The notes: generated by a model from the letters alone, not told the origin. Shown: positions 25,412-33,715, numbered from the stretch's first letter. The stretch is 64,000 nucleotides of DNA from Haloarcula rubra (GCF_019599465.1 NZ_RKLR01000002.1:248001-312000); one strand, 5' to 3'. Numbers and translations are program-made.

Positions 25412-27448
25412 ATGACACGAGACGGCGGTCGTGCGCCGTGGGACCGGCGTGCGTTGCTCCGGACGCTGGGGCTGACAGCCACGACTGCGGCGCTCGCCGG
25501 GTGCGGGAGTCTCACCGACCGGGAGTTCGTCGCAGACGCCGTCGTGTTGCCCGCGGCGGCGCAGTCGTCGCTGGGGTTCTCCCCGGTCGCCGAACAGTCG
25601 CGCAGACGGGCGGTCGAGCGAACCGTCGGTGGACGGGACGTCACGGCGACGGTCGAGAGCTTCCGCTCGGTGTACGCACAGACCGGCGGCGAACTGGCAT
25701 CCGGGGGCCCGCCGGCGCCGCTCTTGCTCCGGTTCTGCGGCGGGCCTCCCACCGTCGGCGGGTCGACAGACCGACTGCTCGCCGCGCCCGCGACGGCGTT
25801 CGACACGGTAGGTGGCACGCTCCCCGTCCTCCGTGACGGCGTCGTCGACCCGCGCGGCGTGGTCCTGTTCGCCCCGGCGACGGCGCTGTCCGGCACGGGA
25901 CTCGGCGCGAACCGAGTCCTCGCAGTCGTCCACCGCTCGGCGTTCTCCGCGGCGCAGTTCGTGGCCGACGACGCCGGCGTCACCGTCCCCGGTTCGGCGT
26001 TCTTCCCGAACTCGGTGTTCGACCTCGACACTGAGTGGTTCCCGGACAGGGACTGGACGCTGCCGGACGAGGGGGCGGGTTCGACCGTGGCGGTGTTTCC
26101 GGGGTCCGGCGTCGACACCGAGGCTCTCGGGGCCGGGGCGCGGCGGTTCGAGGCCGGGACGGCCCTCGACGCGACGTACGTCGCCGCACCGGCGGACGTG
26201 TTCTTCGACACGGGCGTCTCGGTGGCCGACCCCGAACGGACGCGCACGGTCCTCGGCACGGACGTTGGCGAACTCGGTGCGGCCGGCCCCGACGGGACGA
26301 TAGCCGACGCCGGCGTCGTCGTCTTCGCCGACCGAGAGCGCGGCGTCCCGTTCGCGTACGTCCCCGGCGAGACGCTGTTCCCCGAGTCGACGTTCGTCCC
26401 CGACGCCGTCTTCGCCGCCGACCGACCGGTGCTCGCCGCGTCGCTCGGCGACCTGTTCTGCGACCGGACGTTCTTCCCGGACTCGTCTTCGCTCTCGGGG
26501 TCGCTGTTGAACCCGGAGTCGCTGGCGCTGTTCTTCCCGTCCGGACCGCTCTCGTCGGTCCCGGACCCCTTCACCGTCGTCGACTCGGACGCCGACCTCT
26601 CGCCCAGAGGCGTGATGCTGTTCTTCCCGACTGCGCCGGCCACCGTCGACGGCGCCGGCACCACCGGGGCCCCCGAGTCGCCGTTCTATCCGAGCGGCGT
26701 GTACGCTCCCGGGTCGCTCTCGTGGCCGGATTCGGTGGTCTGGCCCGACGGCCCGCTCTTTCCCGACGACGTGGTCCTCTCGATGGAGACGAACGGACAC
26801 CCCGCCACGCGTACCGAACTCCCGGCCTCGTTCCCGCGTTCGGTCTTCGTCCCGGACGGGACGTTCTCGCCGACCGGGGTACTGCACCTCCCCGGCGACG
26901 TCGGCTTCTCGCCCGAACTGTTCGAGTCCGCGGGGACGACGGTCGGGCACGCTCGCTCGGCAGCGACCGAGGAACAGCACGCGTCCGAACTTGCCACCGC
27001 ACCGCTCGCTCTCGGCGTCCTCAGTACGCCCGTCGCCAGCGTCGCGGGCCAGTCGCTCGACACGCTCGCGACCGTGCGCCTCTCGGACCTGCTGACGGAC
27101 GCCCGAGCGGAGTCGTTCCTCGTCTCTGCCGGCGTCGGGGACGGCGGCGTCGAGTGGGCGCGCGGCCCGGCCCTGCTCGACACCGGGACGACGTCGATGC
27201 TGGGCGACTCGGTGACGATGGAGACTCACGCTGGCATCCTCGCGGGGTCGGGTCCCAGCGTCGTCTACCTCCACCTCGCACGCGTCGAGCGCGGCGACAA
27301 CGTCGTCGTCAGCGCCGGCGTCCACGGGTTCGACGTCCTCGAACCCGACCGGCCGTTCGTCGGTGCGGACGGCTACGTCTCACAGGAGCGCCTCGACCGC
27401 TACCGCTCGGTCGTCGCCGCCGCCGACGCGGCGCTGACCGTCCGCTGA
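25412..27448 (+). CDS. Large lipoprotein, DUF6517-like ends with a long aromatic-proline repeat region
   Basis: 678 residues. DRRALLRTLGLTATTAALAG precedes Cys31, a Tat-type signal with lipobox LAGC. Residues ~38-95 (LPAAAQSSLGFSPVAEQSRR) and ~525-678 (LGVLSTPVASVAGQSLDTLA) resemble the two halves of DUF6517 proteins, which are usually much shorter. Between them lies a region of about 330 residues with at least twelve F/W/Y-P-D/N/E/S/G motifs, such as FFPNSVF (197), LFPESTFVPDAVF (322), WPDSVVWPDGPLFPDD (438) and FPRSVFVPDGTF (474). Surface location is expected; function unknown. The DUF6517 match is from memory. Confidence 0.7.
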   Translation: MTRDGGRAPWDRRALLRTLGLTATTAALAGCGSLTDREFVADAVVLPAAAQSSLGFSPVAEQSRRRAVERTVGGRDVTATVESFRSVYAQTGGELASGGPPAPLLLRFCGGPPTVGGSTDRLLAAPATAFDTVGGTLPVLRDGVVDPRGVVLFAPATALSGTGLGANRVLAVVHRSAFSAAQFVADDAGVTVPGSAFFPNSVFDLDTEWFPDRDWTLPDEGAGSTVAVFPGSGVDTEALGAGARRFEAGTALDATYVAAPADVFFDTGVSVADPERTRTVLGTDVGELGAAGPDGTIADAGVVVFADRERGVPFAYVPGETLFPESTFVPDAVFAADRPVLAASLGDLFCDRTFFPDSSSLSGSLLNPESLALFFPSGPLSSVPDPFTVVDSDADLSPRGVMLFFPTAPATVDGAGTTGAPESPFYPSGVYAPGSLSWPDSVVWPDGPLFPDDVVLSMETNGHPATRTELPASFPRSVFVPDGTFSPTGVLHLPGDVGFSPELFESAGTTVGHARSAATEEQHASELATAPLALGVLSTPVASVAGQSLDTLATVRLSDLLTDARAESFLVSAGVGDGGVEWARGPALLDTGTTSMLGDSVTMETHAGILAGSGPSVVYLHLARVERGDNVVVSAGVHGFDVLEPDRPFVGADGYVSQERLDRYRSVVAAADAALTVR

Positions 27449-27449
27449 C

Positions 27450-27884
27450 TCAGGCGGCGTCGCCGATTTCCGCCGCGATGCCGTCCAGTTCGTCCTCGGA
27501 GAGGTCCGGTCGGTCGCCGAACAGCGAGTGGATGGGCCGGCCGCCGTCGTCGTCGAACCGCGGAACGATGTGGCAGTGAGCGTGGGGGACCTCCTGTCCC
27601 GCCGCCTCGCCGTTGTTGAACGCGACGGTGCTGGCGGGCGCGTCGACGGCGGCCTCGACGGCCGGCGTGAGGTCGTTGACCGCCGCGAACACCGCCTCGG
27701 CCACGTCGCCGGGCATATCGCCCACGCGCTCGTGGTGGGCCTTCGGGATGACGAGCGTGTGGCCCCGTGCGAGCGGGTTCGCGTCCAGGAACGCCAGCAC
27801 CGTGTCGTCCTCGTAGACGGTTCGGCTCGGGATGTCGCCAGCGACTATCTGGCAGAAGATGCAGTCGTCAACTTTGTCGTTCAT
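27450..27884 (-). CDS. HIT-family hydrolase with a start supplied by an integrated element
   Basis: A 144-residue histidine-triad protein (nucleotidyl hydrolase/transferase type). The N-terminal CIFCQI has Cys8 and Cys11, and the triad is in VPHAHCHIVPRF. The present start is ATG 27884 (MNDKVDDCIFC), with GAGGTG about 12 bases upstream. The first four codons and all upstream DNA belong to the integrated element. The original start is stranded at 33785, where ATG GAC GAC TGC ATC TTC encodes M-D-D-C-I-F. The gene product is therefore intact but four residues longer. A TTG at 27917 is a weaker alternative start. Confidence 0.88.
   Translation of the reverse strand: MNDKVDDCIFCQIVAGDIPSRTVYEDDTVLAFLDANPLARGHTLVIPKAHHERVGDMPGDVAEAVFAAVNDLTPAVEAAVDAPASTVAFNNGEAAGQEVPHAHCHIVPRFDDDGGRPIHSLFGDRPDLSEDELDGIAAEIGDAA
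27853..27869. repeat. Left attachment site (17-bp core)
   Basis: CAGAAGATGCAGTCGTC, identical to 33766-33782. On the minus strand it encodes DDCIF and part of the next Cys codon of the HIT protein, so recombination keeps the reading frame. Confidence 0.85.
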
Positions 27885-27959
27885 ATATTGTATAGACACC
27901 TCGTTGGGTTCACTCAAAATGTTGGCCCCGTAGATGATGAACGTGATGGAGGGTCCACT

Positions 27960-27976
27960 TATTATCCGTCATAATA
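27960..27976. repeat. AT-rich dyad near the element's left end
   Basis: TATTAT-CCGTC-ATAATA, perfect 6-bp arms. It could be a TATA element for the relocated HIT start or a recombinase/repressor site; nothing decides between them. Confidence 0.35.
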
Positions 27977-28102
27977 GCAGTTGAACAAATATTGACCGAA
28001 TCGCTATCAACGGTCCGTCGAGGTAACAACTCTATATTTGTATATCAGTTCAAGCGATACATGAGAAAATATAATTGAAGACGACTTAACTAAGCACACA
28101 TT

Positions 28103-28540
28103 GTGCTACAGTCTTCAGCTGTACAGCAAGTAGATATTGCTACGAGACTGTTTCAAGCCGTTTTAGTTGTGACGCCATTCTATATGGCATCTGTTCGCTA
28201 TATTACTACAAAAGTAGGAGAATATAATGAACGGAAAGAAGGATTTCGCACGAGTGATGTGATTTTTTGGGTCAATGCCACTTACACATCGTGGTTTGTA
28301 CTTATACTTGCTGTCTACGAAAGTATCAAGGTTCTACTGCCGTTTTTGGACGTACATCTGACCCGAGCAGTCTTGCTGTTGGGGGGATTTATAGTCGTTT
28401 CAGGGTTCACAGTCTTAGGTCCTCTAACTGAGACTGCAAGAGATGTGTTGACTGAAGGTAACTTTTTGAAAACGGGTAGTGGAATAGTGATACAGTCTGT
28501 AATCTCACTCATGTATGTGACAATCATATCTCCAATCTAA
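28103..28540 (+). CDS. Small integral membrane protein of the element (145 aa)
   Basis: Four probable membrane spans: around residues 12-34 (VLVVTPFYMASV), 50-80 (WFVLILAVYESIKVLLPF), 87-108 (AVLLLGGFIVVSGFTVLG) and 124-145 (IVIQSVISLMYVTIISPI). The start is GTG 28103. The AT tract AAAATATAATT at 28066-28076 would be a TATA box 27-37 bases upstream. No homology recognised; codon use is AT-leaning like the rest of the element. Confidence 0.65.
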   Translation: MLQSSAVQQVDIATRLFQAVLVVTPFYMASVRYITTKVGEYNERKEGFRTSDVIFWVNATYTSWFVLILAVYESIKVLLPFLDVHLTRAVLLLGGFIVVSGFTVLGPLTETARDVLTEGNFLKTGSGIVIQSVISLMYVTIISPI

Positions 28541-28904
28541 TTCTGTGGACCAAAGGAGTACTTCAGTAAGATTGTATGGTCTACCAATATCACTGCACGA
28601 TGTTCGGACAGACGACGATGTGCCATGGGCGTGCAACCCTCGGCTATCAACTTCCGTCGACCGAAGACGCCGACGACAACGGCCATCCGACGGCGACAGA
28701 CGACATTGAGAGGGGGTGACGAAAGATACAGGGGCAAGAACGCTTCTCAGAATACGGGTGAGGGCATCCCGATATCGCGTCTTCGAAGACTAATTCAGCC
28801 GACTATGTGACCGACGATGTTGTAATCCATCGGGCAGTCGGTGTTGTTCCGATGGCGACTATCCGTGTTCTCTTCGCTCAGCGCACTCGTTTCACTCTAA
28901 GTAC
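28541..28904. other. Gene-poor stretch of the element
   Basis: Contains only short open phases with no family resemblance, no convincing start signals and no clear repeat. I see nothing that can be supported as a gene here. Confidence 0.5.
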
Positions 28905-29453
28905 CTACTGTATATCCACTCCTCTGCAAAATGGGAAGAGGTACTCCTGTTCTATCACGTGGTACGGTTCTCCTCGATAGAGTTGGGTCGGGGCATTAGC
29001 GACGAACTTGCGTGGTGCATACCCAATCAATCGGCACGTTGTTCTGTCAGCACGACTTGCGAGGACGTAATAGTCTGCTGTCAGTGGCTTGTATGCGTCA
29101 ACGGTGAGTGCGGGCGACTGTCGATGTCGTCCAACTGTTTTCACATCGATTGTCGCCCCTTGATACGGTAAGTCAACGCCACCGTCGCCACCATCGGCGT
29201 AGACCTCCACATCAAGTCGGTCCTCGATGTGGAGGTAATGTGCCACGGCATCCTCACCAAGTAGGCCGATGAGGTGATTGTCCGACTTTCCTCTTGCACT
29301 ATTGGCTATACGGCTTGCGTGTTCTCCCAACGCGTAGAATCGTCCATCAGGGATATGTACAAGCGGATGGTCGGAGAGTGACAGCTGTGCCGCCGACACA
29401 AGAGGTGTCGGTGCTGGTTCTTCTTGCGGCGTCGGATTGTTGTCTCGACTCAT
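28905..29453 (-). CDS. PD-(D/E)XK-like nuclease domain protein
   Basis: A 182-residue protein. A nuclease-like core is suggested by E67 in GLLGEDAVAHYL, D94 in GGDGGVDLPYQG and the D103-x-K105 pair in ATIDVKTVG; the later strand YYVLASRADRTTCRLIGYAP fits the fold. Proteins of this pattern occur in haloarchaeal plasmids and viruses, where they may be restriction-like or recombination nucleases. The first ~35 residues are polar and disordered. ATG 29453 (MSRDNNPTP) is chosen. Upstream lies a 19-base palindrome that may regulate it. The fold is inferred from motifs only. Confidence 0.6.
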   Translation of the reverse strand: MSRDNNPTPQEEPAPTPLVSAAQLSLSDHPLVHIPDGRFYALGEHASRIANSARGKSDNHLIGLLGEDAVAHYLHIEDRLDVEVYADGGDGGVDLPYQGATIDVKTVGRHRQSPALTVDAYKPLTADYYVLASRADRTTCRLIGYAPRKFVANAPTQLYRGEPYHVIEQEYLFPFCRGVDIQ

Positions 29454-29869
29454 AGATGTCTCTCTTCGTGGTCCCACCGATTCTGAAATGACCGAAGGAA
29501 TGAGTACCCCAAACGACGAAGGGCTATTCATCCCTCGGTCATCGAAGCACCTCGGTGGCCGTGGGTGCTATCTACGTGTGTCGTCGAGCTTGGTCGGCCT
29601 GCGACACACGTTCACACATTGTGAACGATAGCGATGCCACTCTTCGGGTGCTACCATTCACGTATTCATCGTTTTCAGGGCTTCTCAGCCCCGTTTTCGC
29701 ACGATGCGATTAAGGATTCGGGGGATTGGTACTTAAAAACAGCGACCACCCAACAGAAGTCGCACGATTTCTGACTAATCACAAGACACCACAAGGGCTA
29801 TTCTCAGAATTCTGGGCTATATAGTATCTATGTACTAACTAAGGACAGCAAATGTCGTGAATTAGCGGT
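29454..29869. other. Intergenic control region of the element
   Basis: Holds no supported gene. It contains the palindrome at 29609-29627, a TATA-like TACTTAAAAAC at 29730-29740, and a second perfect palindrome CAGAATTCTG (29805-29814) followed by TATATAGTAT. These suggest promoters and an operator rather than coding DNA. Confidence 0.5.
29609..29627. promoter_or_regulatory. Perfect inverted repeat, operator-like
   Basis: CGTTCACA-CAT-TGTGAACG: 8-bp arms and a 3-base centre, about 155 bases upstream of the PD-(D/E)XK-like gene. There is no T tract, so it is a protein-binding site rather than a terminator. The RHH-like protein encoded in the element is a candidate binder. Confidence 0.65.
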
Positions 29870-30658
29870 CTACTGAACACTTCTGCGTACGAACTCTTGG
29901 AACGTATCACCACCATTGAATTGCCTTCTTTTTCTGGCCCACAGTACCGCCCCAAAACGTCTGATATATCGTTGAGCGTCAAGCGTCCCGTTCCACCCAA
30001 CAAGGTCCTCAGTTTGCATTTCCAACAAATCCGTGTTGGTGCCATCTTCTGGTTCCCATATCTGAACGTCAACGAATTGTCTATCTTCTCTCGACAACTG
30101 TGGGCAGTGTTTCAGATGCTTATCCACTGTGGACTCAAAATCAGCCGATTCTACATCTCCGTCCACCCATAGACTATGCTTCAGCGTAACGCTTCCATCT
30201 TGGTTCGGACAAAGTATCCAGTGTCGAGCATAATCAAGACTCAAGCTCTCTCCAAGTTTGTAGCCGATTGCGTCTGTTACACTCTGCATAGGCGAGAGTA
30301 AATCGTCAAGATAGTCTGCTGGTGGACGGTATTCACCACGGTCGTTATGCAGTGGTGAGGAGAGAGATATCATGACACAATGAAGGTCCTCAAACTGGTG
30401 TTGAAGCTGTCTGTCCGCTCCTGCTACCTTTCCGTAGTGCCTTTTTGCATATCTGTCGACAAAACGGTTACTCGTAGACCAACTACCGTCTTCAAGGCGC
30501 ATTTCTCTTGATTTCTGTCTCCGAAGATACGACTGAAAGGCAGATAGGGTGTCATCAACAGTCTTGACAGTGCCGTCGTCATACTCCGCTTCCTCTCGAA
30601 GCGAACTATCTCTTACTGTAAGAGGGAGTTCCTCGATACCACTATTGTGAATTGTCAT
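29870..30658 (-). CDS. Replication-initiator-like protein of the element
   Basis: A 262-residue protein. DLHCVMISLSS, RPPADYLDDLLSPMQSVTDA, DYARHWILCPNQDGSVTLKH-SLWVDG and the segment ADFESTVDKHLKHCP follow the order of the haloarchaeal Rep-like proteins found in plasmids and proviruses, in which the middle segment reads like H-x-H (HUH). Here only His161 remains in TLKHSLWVDG, so the metal site would be degenerate. C-terminal GAVLWARKRRQF is also typical. ATG 30658 (MTIHNSGIEEL) is chosen over upstream TTG/GTG codons. The family call is from pattern memory and is not certain. Confidence 0.45.
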   Translation of the reverse strand: MTIHNSGIEELPLTVRDSSLREEAEYDDGTVKTVDDTLSAFQSYLRRQKSREMRLEDGSWSTSNRFVDRYAKRHYGKVAGADRQLQHQFEDLHCVMISLSSPLHNDRGEYRPPADYLDDLLSPMQSVTDAIGYKLGESLSLDYARHWILCPNQDGSVTLKHSLWVDGDVESADFESTVDKHLKHCPQLSREDRQFVDVQIWEPEDGTNTDLLEMQTEDLVGWNGTLDAQRYIRRFGAVLWARKRRQFNGGDTFQEFVRRSVQ

Positions 30659-30796
30659 GCTCGTTATTGCTCTTGGTATCCCGTACTTCGGGACCAACCT
30701 TAGGATTGCTCCACATTGTTGACGACATCAAATCAACGGTCGGCGGACGGTTCAAGCACTAACCCGCCAACTCATGACTTCAACGTCTTGCGATTG

Positions 30797-30863
30797 TTTC
30801 TTTTCCCCCTTCTTCTTTCTATTATCTCTATCTCCTCCCTTCCTCTTTCCCCCTTCTCTCCTC
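30797..30863 (+). repeat. 67-nt polypyrimidine tract
   Basis: The plus strand is almost pure C/T over 67 bases, with only three A residues in the middle part. A 12-mer TTTCCCCCTTCT occurs at 30802-30813 and again at 30846-30857. The tract lies 139-205 bases upstream of the Rep-like start. Such strand asymmetry can form triplex or single-stranded DNA. Confidence 0.75.
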
Positions 30864-30961
30864 AATGAAAGTAATATTCTAACTCCTCTCATCCCCCATA
30901 CGCGTAACCCTCCTCTGACTCTTGATTGACTAACAACATCTCCCAATTCTTCAAAAAAGGG

Positions 30962-31253
30962 ATGGTGAATACAGCAAGAGTGTGTTTTTCGATGGTCGTT
31001 GAAAGATTGCTATCGACGGAGACGGTCCCCGAATTCTCATATTCTCAGTAATTCAGTTGAGACAGATACGGAGTTCTTAATTGGCTATCTTCTAACCACA
31101 TACTCCATCATATCCACAGTCAGTTCTAAGGCTGTTCAGGCGCCGTGAAATCGTTCTATACTCTATCCAAGAGGGAAACATCATACAATCCCTCAAATCG
31201 ATTGTGTGCCGTCTCAGAGCATATAAGATATTATTGAGATATGGTGAATACAG
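30962..31253 (+). repeat. Two copies of ATGGTGAATACAG
   Basis: Identical 13-mers at 30962-30974 and 31241-31253, followed by CAA and TAA respectively, in the gene-free region upstream of the Rep-like gene. Possible binding sites for an initiator or regulator. Confidence 0.5.
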
Positions 31254-31338
31254 TAAATCCTCAGAATCTCGATACTGCTATTCGCCGTCCTTGGGTTCTT
31301 CGACAATCGGGACGCTTTAGGTACCTCCGTAACCAACG

Positions 31339-31539
31339 ATGAACTACACAGATAGCCCCTTGAATGAGTCCTTCAGGGACTTCGCAGAAACAGACAAAAC
31401 ACGTCTAACTGCGTCGTCGGTCGATAACTTGGTAAGCTCGACCGAGGGACACTACGTCCGTCTACTAAATGGATACAGCCAACCACTCCGAATCAACGGA
31501 TGTGGTGAGGGACCGACAGGGGAATCGTTCACCTCATAG
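31339..31539 (+). CDS. Hypothetical small protein (66 aa)
   Basis: MNYTDSPLNESFRDFAETDK and later SVDNLVSSTEGHYVRLLNGY: a plausible soluble acidic peptide with no recognised motif. A TTTAGG at 31317-31322 lies 17-22 bases before the ATG, a weak promoter. It might be an accident of base composition. Confidence 0.35.
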   Translation: MNYTDSPLNESFRDFAETDKTRLTASSVDNLVSSTEGHYVRLLNGYSQPLRINGCGEGPTGESFTS

Positions 31540-31727
31540 GTGGACACAAAATCCATCGATATACAGCAAGTGAGTGTCTTACGACACCAATCCTCAACTC
31601 TGTATGATGATGGTGATTGTAAGATACTCGTATATCTTTTGACAGTATATTAGTAGACGGTACTGTCCGTCGATACACCATCGAGAATAAGGGCTACGTC
31701 TCTCCGTTGTCGTCAGACAGAACGGAC

Positions 31728-31904
31728 CTACGATAACTGTCCTTGCACAGTCATGAAGATGTACGTCAGTGCGACGAATGAACCGAGAAGTCCCCCGACC
31801 CACGGAGTAATCACGTATCCGATGAATCCACCAATGGCACCAAACATTATCGTCCCGAAAGCGTGCCCCATCGATTTGTATAATGCTTCTGTCCGTTCAC
31901 TCAT
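31728..31904 (-). CDS. Two-helix small membrane protein (58 aa)
   Basis: Starts MSERTEALYKSMGHAFGTIM; two apolar spans follow, FGTIMFGAIGGFIGYVI and WVGGLLGSFVALTYIFMTV. ATG 31904 is chosen since TTTATGTTTATG on the minus strand (31923-31934) would be a TATA box 19-30 bases upstream. Upstream in-frame ATGs would overlap that promoter. No family recognised; comparable tiny membrane proteins are common in haloviral and plasmid genomes. Confidence 0.55.
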   Translation of the reverse strand: MSERTEALYKSMGHAFGTIMFGAIGGFIGYVITPWVGGLLGSFVALTYIFMTVQGQLS

Positions 31905-32000
31905 ACTCCAGAATGTCCGTATCATAAACATAAATCTGTGGGATAAATTAGAAGTCGTTGAGTCCTTTGCTGAGTGGGTGAAATATATCTGTATCCGTTA

Positions 32001-33059
32001 TCAGTCGAATCCGAGGACAGGACCCTTGCTCTGAATCGCCTTCTTTGTCTTTTCCTCGTGTTCTCGAAGGTAGACCATTGTCGTCTCGATTTTCTCGTGA
32101 TGCATGGCGTTCTTGACTTCGTTGACGTTCATGCCGTTCTCTAAGGCCATCATCCCAAACGAATGTCGTAGGGTATGAGGCGTGATTGCGACACGTTCAT
32201 CGCCGTTTGCATCTGTCCCAATAACCTCCTGAAGCCCTGCTTTATCAGCCGCCGTCCGAACGATGTGCCGAATCGACTCGTATCCAATTTGTTCGCTCTG
32301 TCTTGAGACAAACAGATACGGTGAGGATTCCGCAGATGGATAGGACGGACGGTCGAGGTTGACATACGCATCAAGTGCGTCTGTCACCTTCTCCGAGCGC
32401 CAATAGACGGTAATAATCTCAGGGTCGTTCTCCTCGGATAGTTTCGGGGACTTGACCGTCAACGACGGCTCGTTCCAATCAACCGACTCAACTTTGGCTT
32501 CTTGAATCTCAGACGCTCGGAGTCCCGTGTTCGCCATCAGCAGTAACATCGCTCGATTCCGAACCGTCGGCTCGGGGACGTGGTTGACCAACTCCGATAT
32601 TTCTTCAGGTTCGAGGTAGTGGAATGCGTCGTCGTTGGTGTCGTCCGACTCCTTCATCGTTGTCTCACCCAATCCCGACACATCCCCTCTGTCAAGACGT
32701 TCTGTCGGCGTCGGTTCGTCGTGAGGGAGTAGGTCCATCTCTCCCTTCAAGACGGAATAGAATCGACTGATTGCCGAGTAGCGGTGTCCAACGGTCTTAG
32801 GTTGCAACGTCTCGGCTTCGTTTTCGAGGAAAGATTTGACGACGTTACGGGTTACGTCCTCAGTTAGATGCTTGCCGTGGTCGTTGATTGCGTCGTAGAA
32901 GGGACCGAAGTTGACCTTATAGAATGATGCTGTGTTCTCCTTCTTGTTGGACTCTGCCCATCCCTCGAAAGCGTCACGAAGCTCCTCGTTGGACATCTCT
33001 GACGCTTTTTTATCCTCGTATTCGGTCGCATCCTCGAAGGGATTGTATGGCTCGCTCAT
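32001..33059 (-). CDS. int: Tyrosine recombinase (XerC/D-like integrase)
   Basis: A 352-residue integrase, presumably acting on the 17-bp att core. SAM-like N-terminal domain up to ~residue 110 (ELRDAFEGWAESNKKENTAS). The catalytic domain has R181 in NTGLRASEIQEA, the H295-x2-R298 box in PHTLRHSFGMM, His320/321 in NAMHHEKIETT and the nucleophile Tyr330 in TTMVYLREHE. All core residues appear intact, so the enzyme may be active. Its start overlaps the stop of the RHH-like gene by 4 bases (ATGA), forming an operon. Confidence 0.92.
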   Translation of the reverse strand: MSEPYNPFEDATEYEDKKASEMSNEELRDAFEGWAESNKKENTASFYKVNFGPFYDAINDHGKHLTEDVTRNVVKSFLENEAETLQPKTVGHRYSAISRFYSVLKGEMDLLPHDEPTPTERLDRGDVSGLGETTMKESDDTNDDAFHYLEPEEISELVNHVPEPTVRNRAMLLLMANTGLRASEIQEAKVESVDWNEPSLTVKSPKLSEENDPEIITVYWRSEKVTDALDAYVNLDRPSYPSAESSPYLFVSRQSEQIGYESIRHIVRTAADKAGLQEVIGTDANGDERVAITPHTLRHSFGMMALENGMNVNEVKNAMHHEKIETTMVYLREHEEKTKKAIQSKGPVLGFD

Positions 33060-33715
33060 TCTCTCGACTCCTGTCGGTTACGGAACTTTCGCCGTTTCTG
33101 TTCCTCATCGACATTTCGACCGTCGGCATACGGTTGAAATTCTAACTCACGGTCCGACCAATACCGTCGAACTTCATCCACCGTCCCTGTCTCCACGAAC
33201 GAGTCTTGTTGCATCGTGAGGGCTTTGAGGGACTGTTCTACCGTCCCTCGGTCAACGTCCAACTGTTCGACAAAGGCGTCAACTGTACCTTCCCATATGA
33301 CGGGTTCGCCCCACCGAGTGTCTTCGTACTGCTGTTTGTCACCCTCCCATGTCTCGGAATGAGGACGGGCGGGTGGAATCGCTCGAATGAGTTGGTCGCT
33401 GAATGGTCTGTCGTCGGACCCAAACAACTCTTGTTCGATGTATCCAACCGACTCGTCAGTCCGTTCAACGGTGGTCTGTACGTCTTGAACGGTGTCCTCA
33501 ATGGTTGCAAGGCGGTCGGATAGGTCGTCGGGTATGTCAACGCTTTCCGACGACGACGCTGATTGTGATTGCTCGGGGTCGATGAACGCCTCAACTGCTG
33601 TTCGGACGAGTCCCGAGATACCACCGCTAACTCGTTTATCCTCCTCTGCGTAACGCTCCCAACGTTCTTTCTGTTCAGGGTCCAGTCGGACGTTGATTTG
33701 CTGTCGGTCCGTCAT
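33056..33715 (-). CDS. RHH-like DNA-binding protein co-transcribed with the integrase
   Basis: A 219-residue protein. MTDRQQINVRLDPEQKERWE then SGGISGLVRTAVEAFIDPEQ has the strand-helix-helix pattern of ribbon-helix-helix proteins. Residues ~65-105 (LSDRLATIEDTVQDVQTTVE) form a coiled coil. A C-terminal part (WEGTVDAFVEQLDVDRGTVEQSL) resembles a second helix-turn-helix. It is a good candidate for the element's repressor or excision regulator. ATG 33715 starts at the canonical MTDRQQ; the in-frame upstream codon would add three residues. Confidence 0.75.
   Translation of the reverse strand: MTDRQQINVRLDPEQKERWERYAEEDKRVSGGISGLVRTAVEAFIDPEQSQSASSSESVDIPDDLSDRLATIEDTVQDVQTTVERTDESVGYIEQELFGSDDRPFSDQLIRAIPPARPHSETWEGDKQQYEDTRWGEPVIWEGTVDAFVEQLDVDRGTVEQSLKALTMQQDSFVETGTVDEVRRYWSDRELEFQPYADGRNVDEEQKRRKFRNRQESRE

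Larger units (their letters stand above)
30659..31338. other. Non-coding region with pyrimidine tract and short repeats (possible origin)
   Basis: About 680 bases without a supported gene. It holds the 67-nt pyrimidine tract, two copies of a 13-mer and several AT-rich blocks (for example 31225-31245), directly upstream of the Rep-like gene. This is the layout of a plasmid origin but could equally be a complex promoter region. Confidence 0.4.

Noticed and set aside
25385-27325. Long open frames antisense to the lipoprotein gene (and similarly at 1219-2178, 15299-17074, 39353-41107)
   Set aside because: GC-rich haloarchaeal genes leave antisense phases open; the translations are Arg/Gly/Val-rich and non-acidic, and sense genes are well supported.
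27853-27900. tRNA gene as integration target
   Set aside because: No tRNA or tRNA fragment is found at either end; the core is inside HIT codons.
28537-28810. Two small open frames on opposite strands in the element
   Set aside because: No family resemblance, basic composition and no promoter or ribosome-site support.
30752-30946. A very basic 64-residue open frame on the minus strand
   Set aside because: It is simply the translation of the polypyrimidine tract (Lys/Arg/Gly-rich); unlike any haloarchaeal protein.
28745-31268. CTCAGAAT-like words recurring in the element as iterons
   Set aside because: Only loosely similar, irregularly spaced and in AT-rich DNA; not separable from chance by eye.
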